NCBI GenBank assembly: GCA_030528385.1
Contig: JAUMYZ010000011.1
Coordinates: 1-44,099, forward strand
Direction: 5' to 3'
DNA length: 44,099 bases
From: Moraxella sp.
Lineage (GTDB): Bacteria; Pseudomonadota; Gammaproteobacteria; Pseudomonadales; Moraxellaceae
This document shows positions 16,256 to 25,894 of this stretch, in pieces; position 1 is the stretch's first letter; each line of letters opens with the position of its first letter. Under the pieces are notes generated by a model. The model ran no database searches and was not told where the DNA came from. It saw only the letters and a list, made by a program, of their open reading frames with translations. A program made the position numbers and the translations under genes.

Positions 16256-17917
16256 TTAACCCCCAATCTTCTTATATTTCATCCGCTTTGGTGTGGCATC
16301 TGCCCCTAGGCGTTCTTTACGCCATTTTTCGTACTCGCTGTAGTTGCCATCAAAAAACTCTGGCTCTTCATTTTCAAAGGACAAAATATGCGTACAAATT
16401 CTATCCAAGAACCAACGGTCATGCGACACCACCATCACCGTACCAGGGAAGACTTGCACCGCATCTTCCAAGGCACGCAAGGTCTCTACATCAAGGTCGT
16501 TTGATGGTTCATCCAGCAAAATCACGTTTGCCCCTTGTTTTAGGGTTTTGGCAAGTTGCAGGCGATTTCGCTCACCGCCTGACAGAGAGCCGACACGTTT
16601 TTGTTGGTCTTGCCCTTTAAAATTAAAACGCCCAATATAAGCACGGCTTGGCGTGGTGTACTCGCCCACCGTAATCATGTCCAGTCCGTCCGAGACTTCT
16701 TCCCACACGGTTTTGTTGTCGTCTAGCTCATCACGCACCTGACCCACATAGGCAACTTTGACGCTCTCGCCCACTTCCACCGAACCCGTATCGGGCGTGT
16801 CTTTGCCAGTAATCATGTTAAACAGCGTGGTTTTACCTGCACCATTGGGCCCAACAATGCCGACAATTGCCATCGGTGGTACGGTGAATGACAGGTTTTC
16901 GTACAGCAGGCGGTCGCCAAAGGATTTAGAAATGTTTTTAACTTCAATGACTTTGTTGCCCAAACGTGGTCCTGGTGGAATATAGATTTCGGCGGTTTCG
17001 TTGCGTTGTTGGAATTCACGAGAGTTCATCTCTTCAAAACGCTCTAAGCGAGATTTAGATTTGGCTTGCTGACCTTTTTGGTTTTTACGCACCCATTCTA
17101 ACTCTTGCTTCAAGGCTTTGGCAAAGGCTTCTTCTTGTTTTTGTTCTTGTTCTAGGCGTTTATTTTTTTGTTCTAGCCACTCGGTGTAGTTGCCTTTATA
17201 AGGATAGCCATAGCCACGGTCAAGCTCCAAAATCCACTCGGCGACATTATCAAGAAAATAACGGTCGTGGGTAATCGCCACAATCGTGCCAGAATAATCC
17301 TTTAAAAAACGTTCAAGCCACGCCACGCTCTCTGCGTCCAAATGGTTGGTCGGCTCGTCAAGTAAGAGCATATCAGGCTTAGATAACAGCAAACGACACA
17401 AAGCAACACGGCGTTTTTCACCGCCAGAGAGTTTAGACACATCAGCGTCCCAAGGTGGTAGGCGAAGTGCGTCCGCCGCTTTTTCTAGCTGAGTGTTTAA
17501 GTTATGAGCGTCCCACGCTTGAATGATGTCTTCCATTTTGCTCTGCTCGGCAGCCAATTTATCAAAATCGGCGTCAGGCTCGGCGTACTCGGCATAGATT
17601 TGATTTAGGCGTTCTAGGGCATCTAGGGCTTCACGGACACCATCTTCTACGTTGCCACGCACGTCTTTATTTGGGTCAAGCTGGGGTTCTTGGGGCAGAT
17701 AGCCCACTTTAATGCCTGCCTGAGCTCGGGCTTCGCCGTTAAACTCGGTGTCCACACCTGCCATAATGCGTAGCAAGGTGGATTTGCCCGCACCGTTTAG
17801 ACCCAGCACGCCGATTTTGGCACCGGGGAAGAAAGACAGCGAAATGTCTTTTAAAATTTCACGTTTGGGCGGAACAAGTTTTGACACTTTGTTCATGGTG
17901 TAAATATATTGAGCCAT
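16256..17917 (-). CDS. ettA: energy-dependent translational throttle ABC-F protein EttA
   Basis: ABC-F ATPase that binds the ribosomal E site and gates the first elongation steps according to the ATP/ADP ratio. The 553-residue product starts as in E. coli EttA (MAQYIYTMNKVSK). It has two nucleotide-binding domains: GLNGAGKST (39-47) with LSGGEKRRVALCRLL and LLLDEPTNHLDAES, then GPNGAGKTT with LSGGERNRLQLAKTL and ILLDEPSNDLDVET. Between them lies the charged P-site tRNA-interaction linker, and the EttA arm lies in the first domain. No membrane domain is present. Family length is about 555. The gene is followed by the DUF262 gene and preceded by hisH. Confidence 0.95.
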   Translation of the reverse strand: MAQYIYTMNKVSKLVPPKREILKDISLSFFPGAKIGVLGLNGAGKSTLLRIMAGVDTEFNGEARAQAGIKVGYLPQEPQLDPNKDVRGNVEDGVREALDALERLNQIYAEYAEPDADFDKLAAEQSKMEDIIQAWDAHNLNTQLEKAADALRLPPWDADVSKLSGGEKRRVALCRLLLSKPDMLLLDEPTNHLDAESVAWLERFLKDYSGTIVAITHDRYFLDNVAEWILELDRGYGYPYKGNYTEWLEQKNKRLEQEQKQEEAFAKALKQELEWVRKNQKGQQAKSKSRLERFEEMNSREFQQRNETAEIYIPPGPRLGNKVIEVKNISKSFGDRLLYENLSFTVPPMAIVGIVGPNGAGKTTLFNMITGKDTPDTGSVEVGESVKVAYVGQVRDELDDNKTVWEEVSDGLDMITVGEYTTPSRAYIGRFNFKGQDQQKRVGSLSGGERNRLQLAKTLKQGANVILLDEPSNDLDVETLRALEDAVQVFPGTVMVVSHDRWFLDRICTHILSFENEEPEFFDGNYSEYEKWRKERLGADATPKRMKYKKIGG

Positions 17918-18141
17918 AGTTTTTCCTATGATGGATAAATAAACCCTTTATTATCGCAGGTTTGGGTGGTGGGGGCAAGCCATAAGTCTTGTCAGCTACA
18001 AGACAAACAAACAACACAATCATGACGCGTTGCACAGATTTATTTTAAGAGCACAAACCACACAATCTTGTTGTCCATCAACCAATGGTCTTTACACTTT
18101 TAGACATTTAAAAACAATACGCAGCCAGTCATGCGGCACGC

Positions 18142-18786
18142 TTAGGGTTGCCACTCAACAAAATTCTTTAACAATCTTAGTCCCACATCGTGGCTTTTTT
18201 CAGGGTGAAACTGGGTAATAAATAAATTATCCTTAATCACGCTGGCACAAAAGACAGTGCCATAATCACACGTTGCCATAATCACACCGTCATTACGCGC
18301 GTCTGCCATATCAGGCTGACAGTAGTAGCTGTGAGTAAAATAAAAATGACGGTTGGCACAGCCTTGCCATAGCTGATGGTCGCTGTCGGTATTGACCACA
18401 TTCCAGCCGACATGGGGGATTTTGATGGGTTGCCCATTATCCGTCCACGCCTTATCAAAACGCTCCACGCTACCTGCCAAAACCCCCAAACAATCCACAT
18501 GACCGCCTTCGGTAGAGTAGTCAAACATCGCCTGCATACCCACACAAATCGCCATCACAGGTTTGTTTGCCAAAGTTTCTTTGACCACCACATCAATGCC
18601 AGTTTGTCTCATGTGGTGCATGACATCACCCATTGCCCCCACCCCTGGGAGCAGGATTTTGTCGGCTTGTTTGATGACGCGCGGGTCATTGGTGATGACC
18701 ACGTTCGCTCCTGCCACCGTCAGGGCATTGGCAACCGAATACAGATTGCCCACCCCATAATCCAACAACGCAACTTTTGTCATCAT
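18142..18786 (-). CDS. hisH: imidazole glycerol phosphate synthase glutaminase subunit
   Basis: HisH hydrolyses glutamine and passes ammonia to HisF, making imidazole glycerol phosphate and AICAR in histidine synthesis. The 214-residue product shows the class I amidotransferase triad: nucleophile C81 in AICVGMQ, and His and Glu in QFHPEKS near the C-terminus. The oxyanion-strand PGVGAMGD is also present. Either of two adjacent ATGs (18786 or 18783) may be used. It begins six bases after the hisB stop, so the two are one operon. hisA and hisF are not in the window. Confidence 0.95.
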   Translation of the reverse strand: MMTKVALLDYGVGNLYSVANALTVAGANVVITNDPRVIKQADKILLPGVGAMGDVMHHMRQTGIDVVVKETLANKPVMAICVGMQAMFDYSTEGGHVDCLGVLAGSVERFDKAWTDNGQPIKIPHVGWNVVNTDSDHQLWQGCANRHFYFTHSYYCQPDMADARNDGVIMATCDYGTVFCASVIKDNLFITQFHPEKSHDVGLRLLKNFVEWQP

Positions 18787-18792
18787 ATATCC

Positions 18793-19383
18793 TTATAACA
18801 TCTCTTTGGTAGATGGCAATTTGCCTGCCGCTCGCTCATCTATTTCACACGCCATACGCAACGCCCGAGCCAACGCTTTAAACACGCTCTCTATCTGATG
18901 ATGGCTGTTTTTGCCTTTTAAATTGTCAATGTGCAAGGTAATCATGGCGTGATTGACCAGCCCATAAAAAAACTCGCTAAACAAATCCACGTCCAACTTG
19001 CCCACATAAGCACGTGTAAATGGCACGTCCATATGCAAACTTGGTCTGCCTGAAATGTCCACCACCACGCGGCTTAGGCTCTCATCAAGCGGGGCATAAA
19101 AATGCCCATAACGGCGAATGCCTTTTTTGTCGCCAAGGGCGATTTTTAGGGCTTGTCCTAAGGCAATGCCCACATCTTCTACGCTATGATGGTCATCAAT
19201 GTGGGTGTCGCCTGTGCATTTGACTTCTAGGTCAAACAGCCCATGACGGGTGATTTGCTCCAACATATGGTCTAAAAACGGCACGCCTGTATCTAATTTG
19301 CCAATGCCTGTGCCGTCAATGTTAAGCGAGACAAAAATTTGTGTTTCAGCGGTGTTTCTGGTGAGTTGTGCGGTGCGCGTCAT
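18793..19383 (-). CDS. hisB: imidazoleglycerol-phosphate dehydratase, monofunctional
   Basis: HisB removes water from imidazole glycerol phosphate to give imidazole acetol phosphate in histidine synthesis. The 196-residue product is the stand-alone dehydratase, without the N-terminal phosphatase of enterobacterial HisB. Manganese-binding histidine clusters are present: [12 protein letters not shown] and [14 protein letters not shown] in the first half and [11 protein letters not shown] with [15 protein letters not shown] in the second. The ATG follows a short intergenic space shared with the divergent def promoter. hisH follows within six bases. Confidence 0.96.
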   Translation of the reverse strand: MTRTAQLTRNTAETQIFVSLNIDGTGIGKLDTGVPFLDHMLEQITRHGLFDLEVKCTGDTHIDDHHSVEDVGIALGQALKIALGDKKGIRRYGHFYAPLDESLSRVVVDISGRPSLHMDVPFTRAYVGKLDVDLFSEFFYGLVNHAMITLHIDNLKGKNSHHQIESVFKALARALRMACEIDERAAGKLPSTKEML

Positions 19384-19431
19384 AACATACTCTTATCAAA
19401 ATTAACTATTTTACACAATTTCGGGGCAACT

Positions 19432-19460
19432 TTGCACCCAAGCAATGATTGATTTATAAT
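19432..19460 (+). promoter_or_regulatory. sigma70 promoter of def
   Basis: TTGCAC (19432-19437), a 17-base spacer and TATAAT (19455-19460). Transcription would start near 19467, downstream of an in-frame ATG at 19449, so translation must begin at the ATG at 19485. Confidence 0.7.
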
Positions 19461-19484
19461 AACACAATTTCAAGTGAGAATTTT

Positions 19485-19997
19485 ATGGCTGTATTACCGA
19501 TTTTACATTATCCCGACCCACGTTTGCGCACCATTGCCAAACCTGTGGAAAGTTTTGACAATGCCCTAAAAACGCTGGTGGCAGACATGTTTGACACCAT
19601 GTATGACGCTCGCGGTATTGGTTTGGCCGCCACACAAGTGGACAGACACGTCCAAGTGGTGGTGATGGATTTGGCAAAAGAAGACGAAGCGCCCGCCCCC
19701 AAAGTCTATATCAACCCCAAAGTAGTGCCATTGACCGATGAGCTGGGCGTTTATAAAGAAGGCTGCTTGTCCATTCCTGAAGTGTACGAAGACGTCAAAC
19801 GCCCCCTGTTGGTGCAGATTGACGCGCTGGACACCGATGGTCAACCCTTTAGTGTCAAAGCTGATGGGTTGCTGGCGGTGTGTATTCAGCATGAACTTGA
19901 CCATCTAAATGGCGTGCTGTTCGTGGATTATTTGTCGCGCCTAAAACAAGACCGTGCCAGAGAAAAAGTACGCAAAGTCATCAGCAAAAAAGCCTGA
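19485..19997 (+). CDS. def: peptide deformylase
   Basis: Metallo-enzyme (usually Fe2+) that removes the formyl group from the first methionine of nascent proteins. The 170-residue product, from the ATG at 19485, carries all three motifs: GIGLAATQ (44-51), EGCLSIP (92-98) and QHELDH (135-140), whose Cys and two His bind the metal and Glu is catalytic. The chosen start gives [15 protein letters not shown], the usual type I N-terminus, and lies after the predicted transcription start. No fmt gene is adjacent, although def-fmt is a common pairing. Confidence 0.96.
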   Translation: MAVLPILHYPDPRLRTIAKPVESFDNALKTLVADMFDTMYDARGIGLAATQVDRHVQVVVMDLAKEDEAPAPKVYINPKVVPLTDELGVYKEGCLSIPEVYEDVKRPLLVQIDALDTDGQPFSVKADGLLAVCIQHELDHLNGVLFVDYLSRLKQDRAREKVRKVISKKA

Positions 19998-20149
19998 CCG
20001 AGCAATCGCATTTTGGGTCGTTCACTTTTGACGTGATGGGCTGCTGTCCACATCAATATCAAGCATTTGCCCCTTGTCAAGTCAGAACAAAAGTTTTGCC
20101 AGCCATATTATCATCACAATGACCAGTTACTGCCCTTGGCAGATGATGG

Positions 20150-20202
20150 TGCTGGCAAAACTGACACCCACAAGCTCAACACATGCCAGCAATAAAATTT
20201 TT
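20150..20202 (+). terminator. possible def terminator
   Basis: TGCTGGCA (20150-20157) and TGCCAGCA (20184-20191) form a perfect 8-bp stem across a 26-base loop. It is followed by ATAAAATTTTTAT. The loop is long and the stem lies about 150 bases past the stop, so it is only a candidate. Confidence 0.4.
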
Positions 20203-20273
20203 ATGGCACAATTCCCTTTGGTGAAGGTGTGTTTTGTATCAGCGTTTTAAAGTCAAGCAAAAATCCCCTTCCA

Positions 20274-20297
20274 TAAAAAACCGCCCTAATGGACGGT
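20274..20297 (-). terminator. thrS terminator
   Basis: On the minus strand ACCGTCC pairs with GGGCGGT (one G-U pair) around a 4-base loop, directly followed by TTTTTT. It begins about 18 bases after the thrS stop. Confidence 0.75.
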
Positions 20298-20314
20298 CTT
20301 TAATTTACCCTACT

Positions 20315-22231
20315 TTATGCCACTCGCCCCTTTAAGGCGATTTTTTCATTTAGGATTTGAACAAACCCATCTAGCGACATACTGCCCAAGTTTTCACCTT
20401 CTCGGGTACGCACATTGACCGTGCCACTTTGCATTTCTTTGTCGCCGACCACAAGCATAAAAGGAATACGTTCTAGGGTACGTTCACGGATTTTAAAGCC
20501 GATTTTTTCGTTACGCAAATCGCTGATTGCCCTAAACCCTTGGGCGTTGAGTTGATTGACAACGTCTTCACAGTAATTGGCTTGTTTGTCGGTGATGTTC
20601 ATCACCACCGTCTGCACGGGGGCAAGCCACGCTGGGAACAGACCGGCATAATGCTCAATCAAAATGCCAATAAATCGCTCAAATGAGCCCAAAATCGCCC
20701 GATGGAGCATCACAGGGCGTTCACGCTCGCCCGCTTCGTTGATAAATTCCGCCCCCAAACGCTCAGGCAAGTTAAAATCTAGCTGCAAAGTGCCACATTG
20801 CCACACCCGCCCTAGGCAGTCTTTTAGGCTAAATTCAATCTTAGGGCCATAAAACGCCCCTTCGCCTGCTTGTAACTCCCAGTCTAGCCCCGCACTGTCC
20901 AAAGCGTCCGCTAGGTCTTTTTCTGCCAAATCCCAAAGCATATCCGAGCCAACTCGCTTTTGGGGGCGGGTAGAGAGCTTCATGGCGATGTTGTCAAAGC
21001 CAAAATCCTTGTAAACATCAAGGGTCAGTTTGATAAAATTAAGGGCTTCTTGGCGAATTTGGGCATTGGTACAAAAAATATGCGCGTCGTCTTGGGTAAA
21101 ACCACGCACTCGCATGATACCATGCAATGCCCCCGATGGCTCGTTGCGATGACACGAACCAAACTCCGCCAAACGCAAAGGCAAATCACGGTAGGACTTT
21201 AAACCCTGATTAAACACCTGCACATGACAAGGGCAGTTCATGGGCTTGATGGCATAATCACGGTTTTCGCTGGATGTGGTAAACATATTTTCGGCGTAGT
21301 TTTCCCAGTGCCCCGAACGCTCCCACAAACTTCTGTCTACCACTTGGGGGGTTTTGATTTCCAGATAGCCGTTGTCTTTTTGGATTTTACGCATGTATTG
21401 CTCTAACACCTGCCAAATCGTCCAGCCATTTGGGTGCCAAAACACCATACCAGGGGCTTGCTCTTGTAAGTGAAACAGACCCAACTGCTTGCCGATTTTG
21501 CGGTGGTCGCGTTTTTCGGCTTCTTCAATGCGTTTGATGTAGGCTTGCAGTTCTTTTTTGTCCGCCCACGCCGTGCCATAAATCCGCTGTAATTGCTCAT
21601 TTTTGGCATCCCCCCGCCAGTACGCCCCGCTCATCTTGGTCAGGGCAAATGCCTTTAAAAAACGAGTGTTTGGCACATGGGGCCCACGACACATGTCCAC
21701 ATACTCTTGGTGATAATACAGCCCCATGTGCGTCTCATCAGGCATATCGTCTACCAGACGCAGCTTGTAAGTTTCGCCACGTTCGCTAAATACCTTGATA
21801 ACTTCATCACGGGGGGTCATTTTTTTAATCACGTCATAATCTTGGTTAATCAAGACTTTCATGCGTGCTTCAATGGCTGCCATGTCCTCAAGCGTAAAGG
21901 GGCGCTCACTATAAATGTCATAATAAAAGCCATCTTCAATCACAGGACCGATGACCATCTTAATCTCAGGGTAGAGCTGTTTGACCGCATGACCGAGCAA
22001 ATGGGCACAAGAGTGGCGGATAATCTCCACGCCCTCAGGGTTTTTTGGGGTGATAATCTCTACGGTCGCATCGGTGGTGATGGGGTCATGTGCGTCCACC
22101 AATTTGCCATTGACACGCCCTGCCACGGTGGCTTTGGCAAGTCCTGCACCGATATTTTGAGCGATTTGCATGACTGTTGTTTGTCCGTCAAATTGGCGAA
22201 CGCTACCATCTGGTAAAGTGATTGCAACCAT
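20315..22231 (-). CDS. thrS: threonine-tRNA ligase
   Basis: Class II aminoacyl-tRNA synthetase that charges tRNA-Thr in the cytosol. The 638-residue product has a TGS domain (1-62, [11 protein letters not shown]), the editing domain with its zinc-like [16 protein letters not shown] and later HH/C residues, the class II core including [21 protein letters not shown]'s motif region and [12 protein letters not shown] motif 2, and a C-terminal anticodon-binding domain. Length is normal (642 in E. coli) and no break is seen. No infC/rpmI/rplT genes are adjacent, unlike E. coli. The gene ends at a clear hairpin. Confidence 0.97.
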   Translation of the reverse strand: MVAITLPDGSVRQFDGQTTVMQIAQNIGAGLAKATVAGRVNGKLVDAHDPITTDATVEIITPKNPEGVEIIRHSCAHLLGHAVKQLYPEIKMVIGPVIEDGFYYDIYSERPFTLEDMAAIEARMKVLINQDYDVIKKMTPRDEVIKVFSERGETYKLRLVDDMPDETHMGLYYHQEYVDMCRGPHVPNTRFLKAFALTKMSGAYWRGDAKNEQLQRIYGTAWADKKELQAYIKRIEEAEKRDHRKIGKQLGLFHLQEQAPGMVFWHPNGWTIWQVLEQYMRKIQKDNGYLEIKTPQVVDRSLWERSGHWENYAENMFTTSSENRDYAIKPMNCPCHVQVFNQGLKSYRDLPLRLAEFGSCHRNEPSGALHGIMRVRGFTQDDAHIFCTNAQIRQEALNFIKLTLDVYKDFGFDNIAMKLSTRPQKRVGSDMLWDLAEKDLADALDSAGLDWELQAGEGAFYGPKIEFSLKDCLGRVWQCGTLQLDFNLPERLGAEFINEAGERERPVMLHRAILGSFERFIGILIEHYAGLFPAWLAPVQTVVMNITDKQANYCEDVVNQLNAQGFRAISDLRNEKIGFKIRERTLERIPFMLVVGDKEMQSGTVNVRTREGENLGSMSLDGFVQILNEKIALKGRVA

Positions 22232-22363
22232 AAAAACTCCTAAATGTGGCGTTGGCAGTGATGTTTGTTACTCTCAAACATATAACCGCTACCTTTGGAA
22301 AATTGAAAGAAAAAACAGTTATTATAGCAAAAATTTTAGCTGTATTCTATTTTTCGTGTGGGT

Positions 22364-23764
22364 TTATGCCATCACCTTCATAATCACCCCCACTTTGTCC
22401 AAACATTCTTGGTATTCATCATCACAGTTTGATTTGATGGTAACGCCCCCGCCTGCCCACAGCTGTGCTTGGCTGTTTTGGGCTTGTAGGGTGCGAATGA
22501 GCACATTCCACCGCCCTGTGCCATCAAAATTGACATAGCCCATCGTGCCACAATACGCCCCACGTGGCTGGTTTTCTAGCTCGCTGATAATCTCACACGC
22601 CCGTTTTTTGGGAGCTCCTGTGATTGAGCCAGCGGGCAGTGAGCCAAACAGCACCGTCAAAGGGTGTGTGTCTGATTTTAATGTGGCAGTGATGGTGCTG
22701 ACCATGTGATGCACGTTTTGAAAACTCTCAATGGCAAAGCATTTGGGCGTTTTTACCGTGCCAACATGAGCATATTTGCCCAAATCATTACGCAATAAAT
22801 CCACAATCATCACATTTTCGCTGATGTCTTTGTCGCTGTCGGCAAGCTCGTTTTTTAGTTGCTCGTCCACGCTGGGGTCGGCACTTCTGGGACGAGTGCC
22901 TTTGATGGGTTTGGTGGTGATATGGATTTGCCCGTCTTTTTTATAAAATTCAAAAAACAGCTCAGGCGACAGCGACAACAGCTCAAAATCATCTGCCCTT
23001 AAAAAGGCAGCAAAAGGCGCGTTCATGGTGCTTTGCAGTTTTGGTAGGTAATTTGCCAGTTTGTCTGTTAAATGTGCCTGCCATGCTTGGGTGAGATTGA
23101 TTTGATAAGTATCACCTGCTTTGATGTATTCTTGGGTTTTGGCAAAGGCTTGAGCATAATCGCTCCTTTGCCACAGCGGGCTAAACTGACAACTCATCGG
23201 CACAGGCAAAGGCTGTGATAATAGGCATTCAAGTTGCTGTTTTATCTTATCTAATAGCCCCGTCTTTACCCCCACGCCACACAATACAAAACCCTGATGA
23301 GACGGTTTTAAATAAATGTCATAATGCCCCATAAAAGCACACAGCTGACCGTCCTTGATGGCAATGATGGGGTTTAGGGCGTAAGCCGACCAATCATAGC
23401 CGATAAAGCCCATCAAGCCATGATGATAGCCATCATTTGATGGGTTAAATTGTCCACCAATTTGACGGGCAAATTGATTGTCAAATGGGGCAGATGGGGC
23501 AAATTGCTGGCAGTAATTTTCCAGCTCTTGTTGCCACGCCTGATAATCGCTGACATAATGGGACACATCGCCATCACGCACGCTTTTTTTGACCCAAAAT
23601 TTACCCGCCATATAGGACACTTGCCATGACACTTTGGGTAAAATACCAATCACAGGGCGACACTCATCATGTAAAAAACACACTTGCCACGCTGGATAAC
23701 GGTTGGCGATTTGTGCAACAAACCAAGCAACAGAATTTGTGGTGGTGATAAAAATTGACTGCAT
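22364..23764 (-). CDS. pabB: aminodeoxychorismate synthase component I
   Basis: PabB uses ammonia from PabA to make 4-amino-4-deoxychorismate from chorismate, for folate. The open frame runs 32 codons further upstream, but the ATG at 23764 follows a GGGGTT stretch and avoids the upstream gene's terminator, so it is preferred, giving 466 residues. The chorismate-binding C-terminal half shows TKPIKGTRPR, in which Lys (not Ala, as in TrpE) is diagnostic of PabB, plus IVDLLRNDLG and FGSLPAGSITGAPK. The N-terminal half is divergent. It lies between the hydrolase and thrS genes; no pabA is in view. Confidence 0.92.
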   Translation of the reverse strand: MQSIFITTTNSVAWFVAQIANRYPAWQVCFLHDECRPVIGILPKVSWQVSYMAGKFWVKKSVRDGDVSHYVSDYQAWQQELENYCQQFAPSAPFDNQFARQIGGQFNPSNDGYHHGLMGFIGYDWSAYALNPIIAIKDGQLCAFMGHYDIYLKPSHQGFVLCGVGVKTGLLDKIKQQLECLLSQPLPVPMSCQFSPLWQRSDYAQAFAKTQEYIKAGDTYQINLTQAWQAHLTDKLANYLPKLQSTMNAPFAAFLRADDFELLSLSPELFFEFYKKDGQIHITTKPIKGTRPRSADPSVDEQLKNELADSDKDISENVMIVDLLRNDLGKYAHVGTVKTPKCFAIESFQNVHHMVSTITATLKSDTHPLTVLFGSLPAGSITGAPKKRACEIISELENQPRGAYCGTMGYVNFDGTGRWNVLIRTLQAQNSQAQLWAGGGVTIKSNCDDEYQECLDKVGVIMKVMA

Positions 23765-23794
23765 AAATAACCCCAAAAACCCAATCCTACCAAA

Positions 23795-23818
23795 AACAAA
23801 ACCCCAAAACTGGGGCTT
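23795..23818 (-). terminator. terminator of the lipoprotein hydrolase gene
   Basis: On the minus strand CCCC, loop AGTTTT and GGGG are followed by TTTTGTTTTT, about 17 bases after the hydrolase stop. Short stem but good T-run. It would also separate that transcript from pabB. Confidence 0.6.
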
Positions 23819-23834
23819 TATATTATATTCATAT

Positions 23835-25418
23835 TCACCAAAAATCCACACTACGCACATAAATGGGGTGTTTGGGGTCTAGGGTAATCTGGGTAATGGT
23901 CTCTTTGGTGATGTCAGGTGGCAAAGGCACACGCACCGTCCCCAGCCGATAGGTGCCATTATCGTGTTCAGACTGACGGCTGATGAGTGCAGGGTGGTCA
24001 GCAGGCAGCTCTATGGTGGTGGCGTGATTGGCGGTGTGTAAAGTTAGGGCAACCGCCGTGCCTTGTACACCCTGATGACTGTCTGTGGGAGCAAGTTGTA
24101 AAGAGACACCCTTAGCCCCTTGTATTTGTGTTTTGGCACTGCTGACACCAGATAAACGTGCCACAGGAGTCAAGATTTGTACAAAGCCATGCTCAGGCTC
24201 TGGACAAGCGTTTTTTGGTCGCACAGGATTCATGGGGTCAGCGTGGACACACACCATCACACCTTTGCCACTTTGAACATCTGTCCAGTCTTTGGGTCCT
24301 ACAAAGCCAATCGCCTTTGGTGTCAAAGACAGCCAACGTGCCGTCTCACCTGCCACTTTGTCAGACAAAGGCATATCAGCACGCATGGGCAAGTCAGGCG
24401 CCCTGCCTAAAAGCGTGCTGGCAAACCAATCGCTTGCCAGCTCGGTAACAATCCACTCATGTGTCTTGGCATCAGCACATTCTAGCACATCACAGCCAAT
24501 ACGGTCATCAAAGCCAATCTCACTGGCGGCACGGTTGATATACATATGCCCCAGTGCAGGCAGCTCCACCACCGAAGCAGGCGTTTGACGAGACGTGGTC
24601 GCATAGTGCCCCAGCCACAAATTGGCAGACGAGCCGACATCAGCGTCCAAACTGCCCACCACCGCCAAATACGGCACATCGGCAGGCACAGGCGAGATAA
24701 ATTCTAGCTCCACCGTATCATAGGCGGGAGCATAGGCAAACACGCCTTTTAGGTTGTCTTTGCCAAATAACTGTCCAGCAGCATCCACCATCTGCCCCGA
24801 ACGTGAATGCACAAACAGCCCCACCTTGCTAAAGTCCACAGGGGCGATGTCCACGCCAAAGGTGTCGGTTGTGCCTTGAAGGTCAGTTTTGATGGCGTCA
24901 ATAAATTTGCCGACCACCTGTTGCCACATACTACCTTGGTCATAAGGATTGGTTACATCCGCTCCAACAAACACCCCAGCCAAATCTGGAATGATGACCG
25001 TGTAGCCTTGCTTTGCCAAATACTCACCCAGATAGCTCATGCCTTGGTCGTAGCGGATTTCTGCTGCGTCAGCACAAGGATACGCAAAACTCTTGTCCAA
25101 GCAGTTGGGTGCACGCAAATGACTGATGACAATCACAGGTGTGGGCGCTGATGAATGCATGGGCGTGATTAGTATGCCACGTGCAGGCGTGCTGTATTTG
25201 CTCTGCACGACATTACCAAAATCCATCTCAACACGATGTATACCATCATGACTTTTGATGACACGTTTTGCCAATGGACGGTCAGTAGGGGCGTGCGGGC
25301 CATCGTCTGCTGCTTGCTCTGTTACTTGTAGATTGTCCTTGTTTGTTGGAGCACAACCAGCCAAAGCCACCACCAAAATGGCACTTAGGGTCATCGTAAG
25401 CACATTGCACTTTTGCAT
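23835..25418 (-). CDS. alpha/beta-hydrolase lipoprotein
   Basis: From the ATG at 25418 the product has 527 residues and a type II signal peptide with lipobox LAGC, anchoring it at Cys22; an open frame upstream is not needed. Residues about 80-300 look like an alpha/beta hydrolase: strand PVIVISHL, then nucleophile S205 in VHSRSGQ, possible acid D258 or D260 in VVGSLDADVG, and H291 in ALGHMYIN, in the right order for a triad. The second half (about 310-527) has the look of beta-rich accessory domains and is not recognised. An esterase, lipase or dienelactone-hydrolase type activity in the envelope is likely; the substrate is unknown. It is a single gene upstream of pabB. Confidence 0.75.
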   Translation of the reverse strand: MQKCNVLTMTLSAILVVALAGCAPTNKDNLQVTEQAADDGPHAPTDRPLAKRVIKSHDGIHRVEMDFGNVVQSKYSTPARGILITPMHSSAPTPVIVISHLRAPNCLDKSFAYPCADAAEIRYDQGMSYLGEYLAKQGYTVIIPDLAGVFVGADVTNPYDQGSMWQQVVGKFIDAIKTDLQGTTDTFGVDIAPVDFSKVGLFVHSRSGQMVDAAGQLFGKDNLKGVFAYAPAYDTVELEFISPVPADVPYLAVVGSLDADVGSSANLWLGHYATTSRQTPASVVELPALGHMYINRAASEIGFDDRIGCDVLECADAKTHEWIVTELASDWFASTLLGRAPDLPMRADMPLSDKVAGETARWLSLTPKAIGFVGPKDWTDVQSGKGVMVCVHADPMNPVRPKNACPEPEHGFVQILTPVARLSGVSSAKTQIQGAKGVSLQLAPTDSHQGVQGTAVALTLHTANHATTIELPADHPALISRQSEHDNGTYRLGTVRVPLPPDITKETITQITLDPKHPIYVRSVDFW

Positions 25419-25502
25419 AAATAAAACCATCAAAAATACCGTCAAACCAACCAATACATCACACGATAAATTGGCGCCATCAAAAAGTTCAAAAATCCCC
25501 AC

Positions 25503-25894
25503 TTCAAATCAATACCCAGCCGATGACAACACAAACTTTGGATTGACAAAGCGTGTCATCAATCAAAAGGTATTGACCATTTTATGGGGCGCATCAAACA
25601 GTTACTGTGTGTGGAGATGTTTTAAACAACACAAATGTTTGAAAAACAACCACCCAGCCGCTTTATTTTACATCATACAAGCGGCTTAGCTTTTTATATT
25701 TGCCACAAAACACAATTTAAGCATTTTACAAGAATATGGACAGATTTGCAGATTTTTAATATGTCAAATACGTTATAAAAGCTCAATACACCCCAAATTG
25801 GGCGGCTGGCATTTTGATTAAAAACCTGCCAAGCTGTGATTTTTGTGTTTTTATGGCAAATACAAAGGTTTGACACACCCATCAATCAAAGACA
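25503..25894. other. gene-free interval upstream of the hydrolase gene
   Basis: About 390 bases between the fabB stop and the upstream edge of the hydrolase frame. It holds the hairpin at 25656-25690 and should hold the hydrolase promoter on the minus strand, but no strong -35/-10 pair is evident. No gene is supported. Confidence 0.5.
25656..25692 (+). terminator. orphan terminator-like hairpin
   Basis: AGCCGCTT (25656-25663) and AAGCGGCT (25679-25686) form a perfect 8-bp stem with a 15-base loop, followed on the plus strand by TAGCTTTTTAT. No plus-strand gene lies upstream, so it may end an unseen small RNA or work for fabB on the other strand, where its T-run is poor. Confidence 0.4.

Larger units (their letters stand above)
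19998..20314. other. gene-free interval between def and thrS
   Basis: These 317 bases separate the convergent def and thrS genes. They hold one terminator-like hairpin for each gene, listed separately, and no reading frame I can support. Confidence 0.5.
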
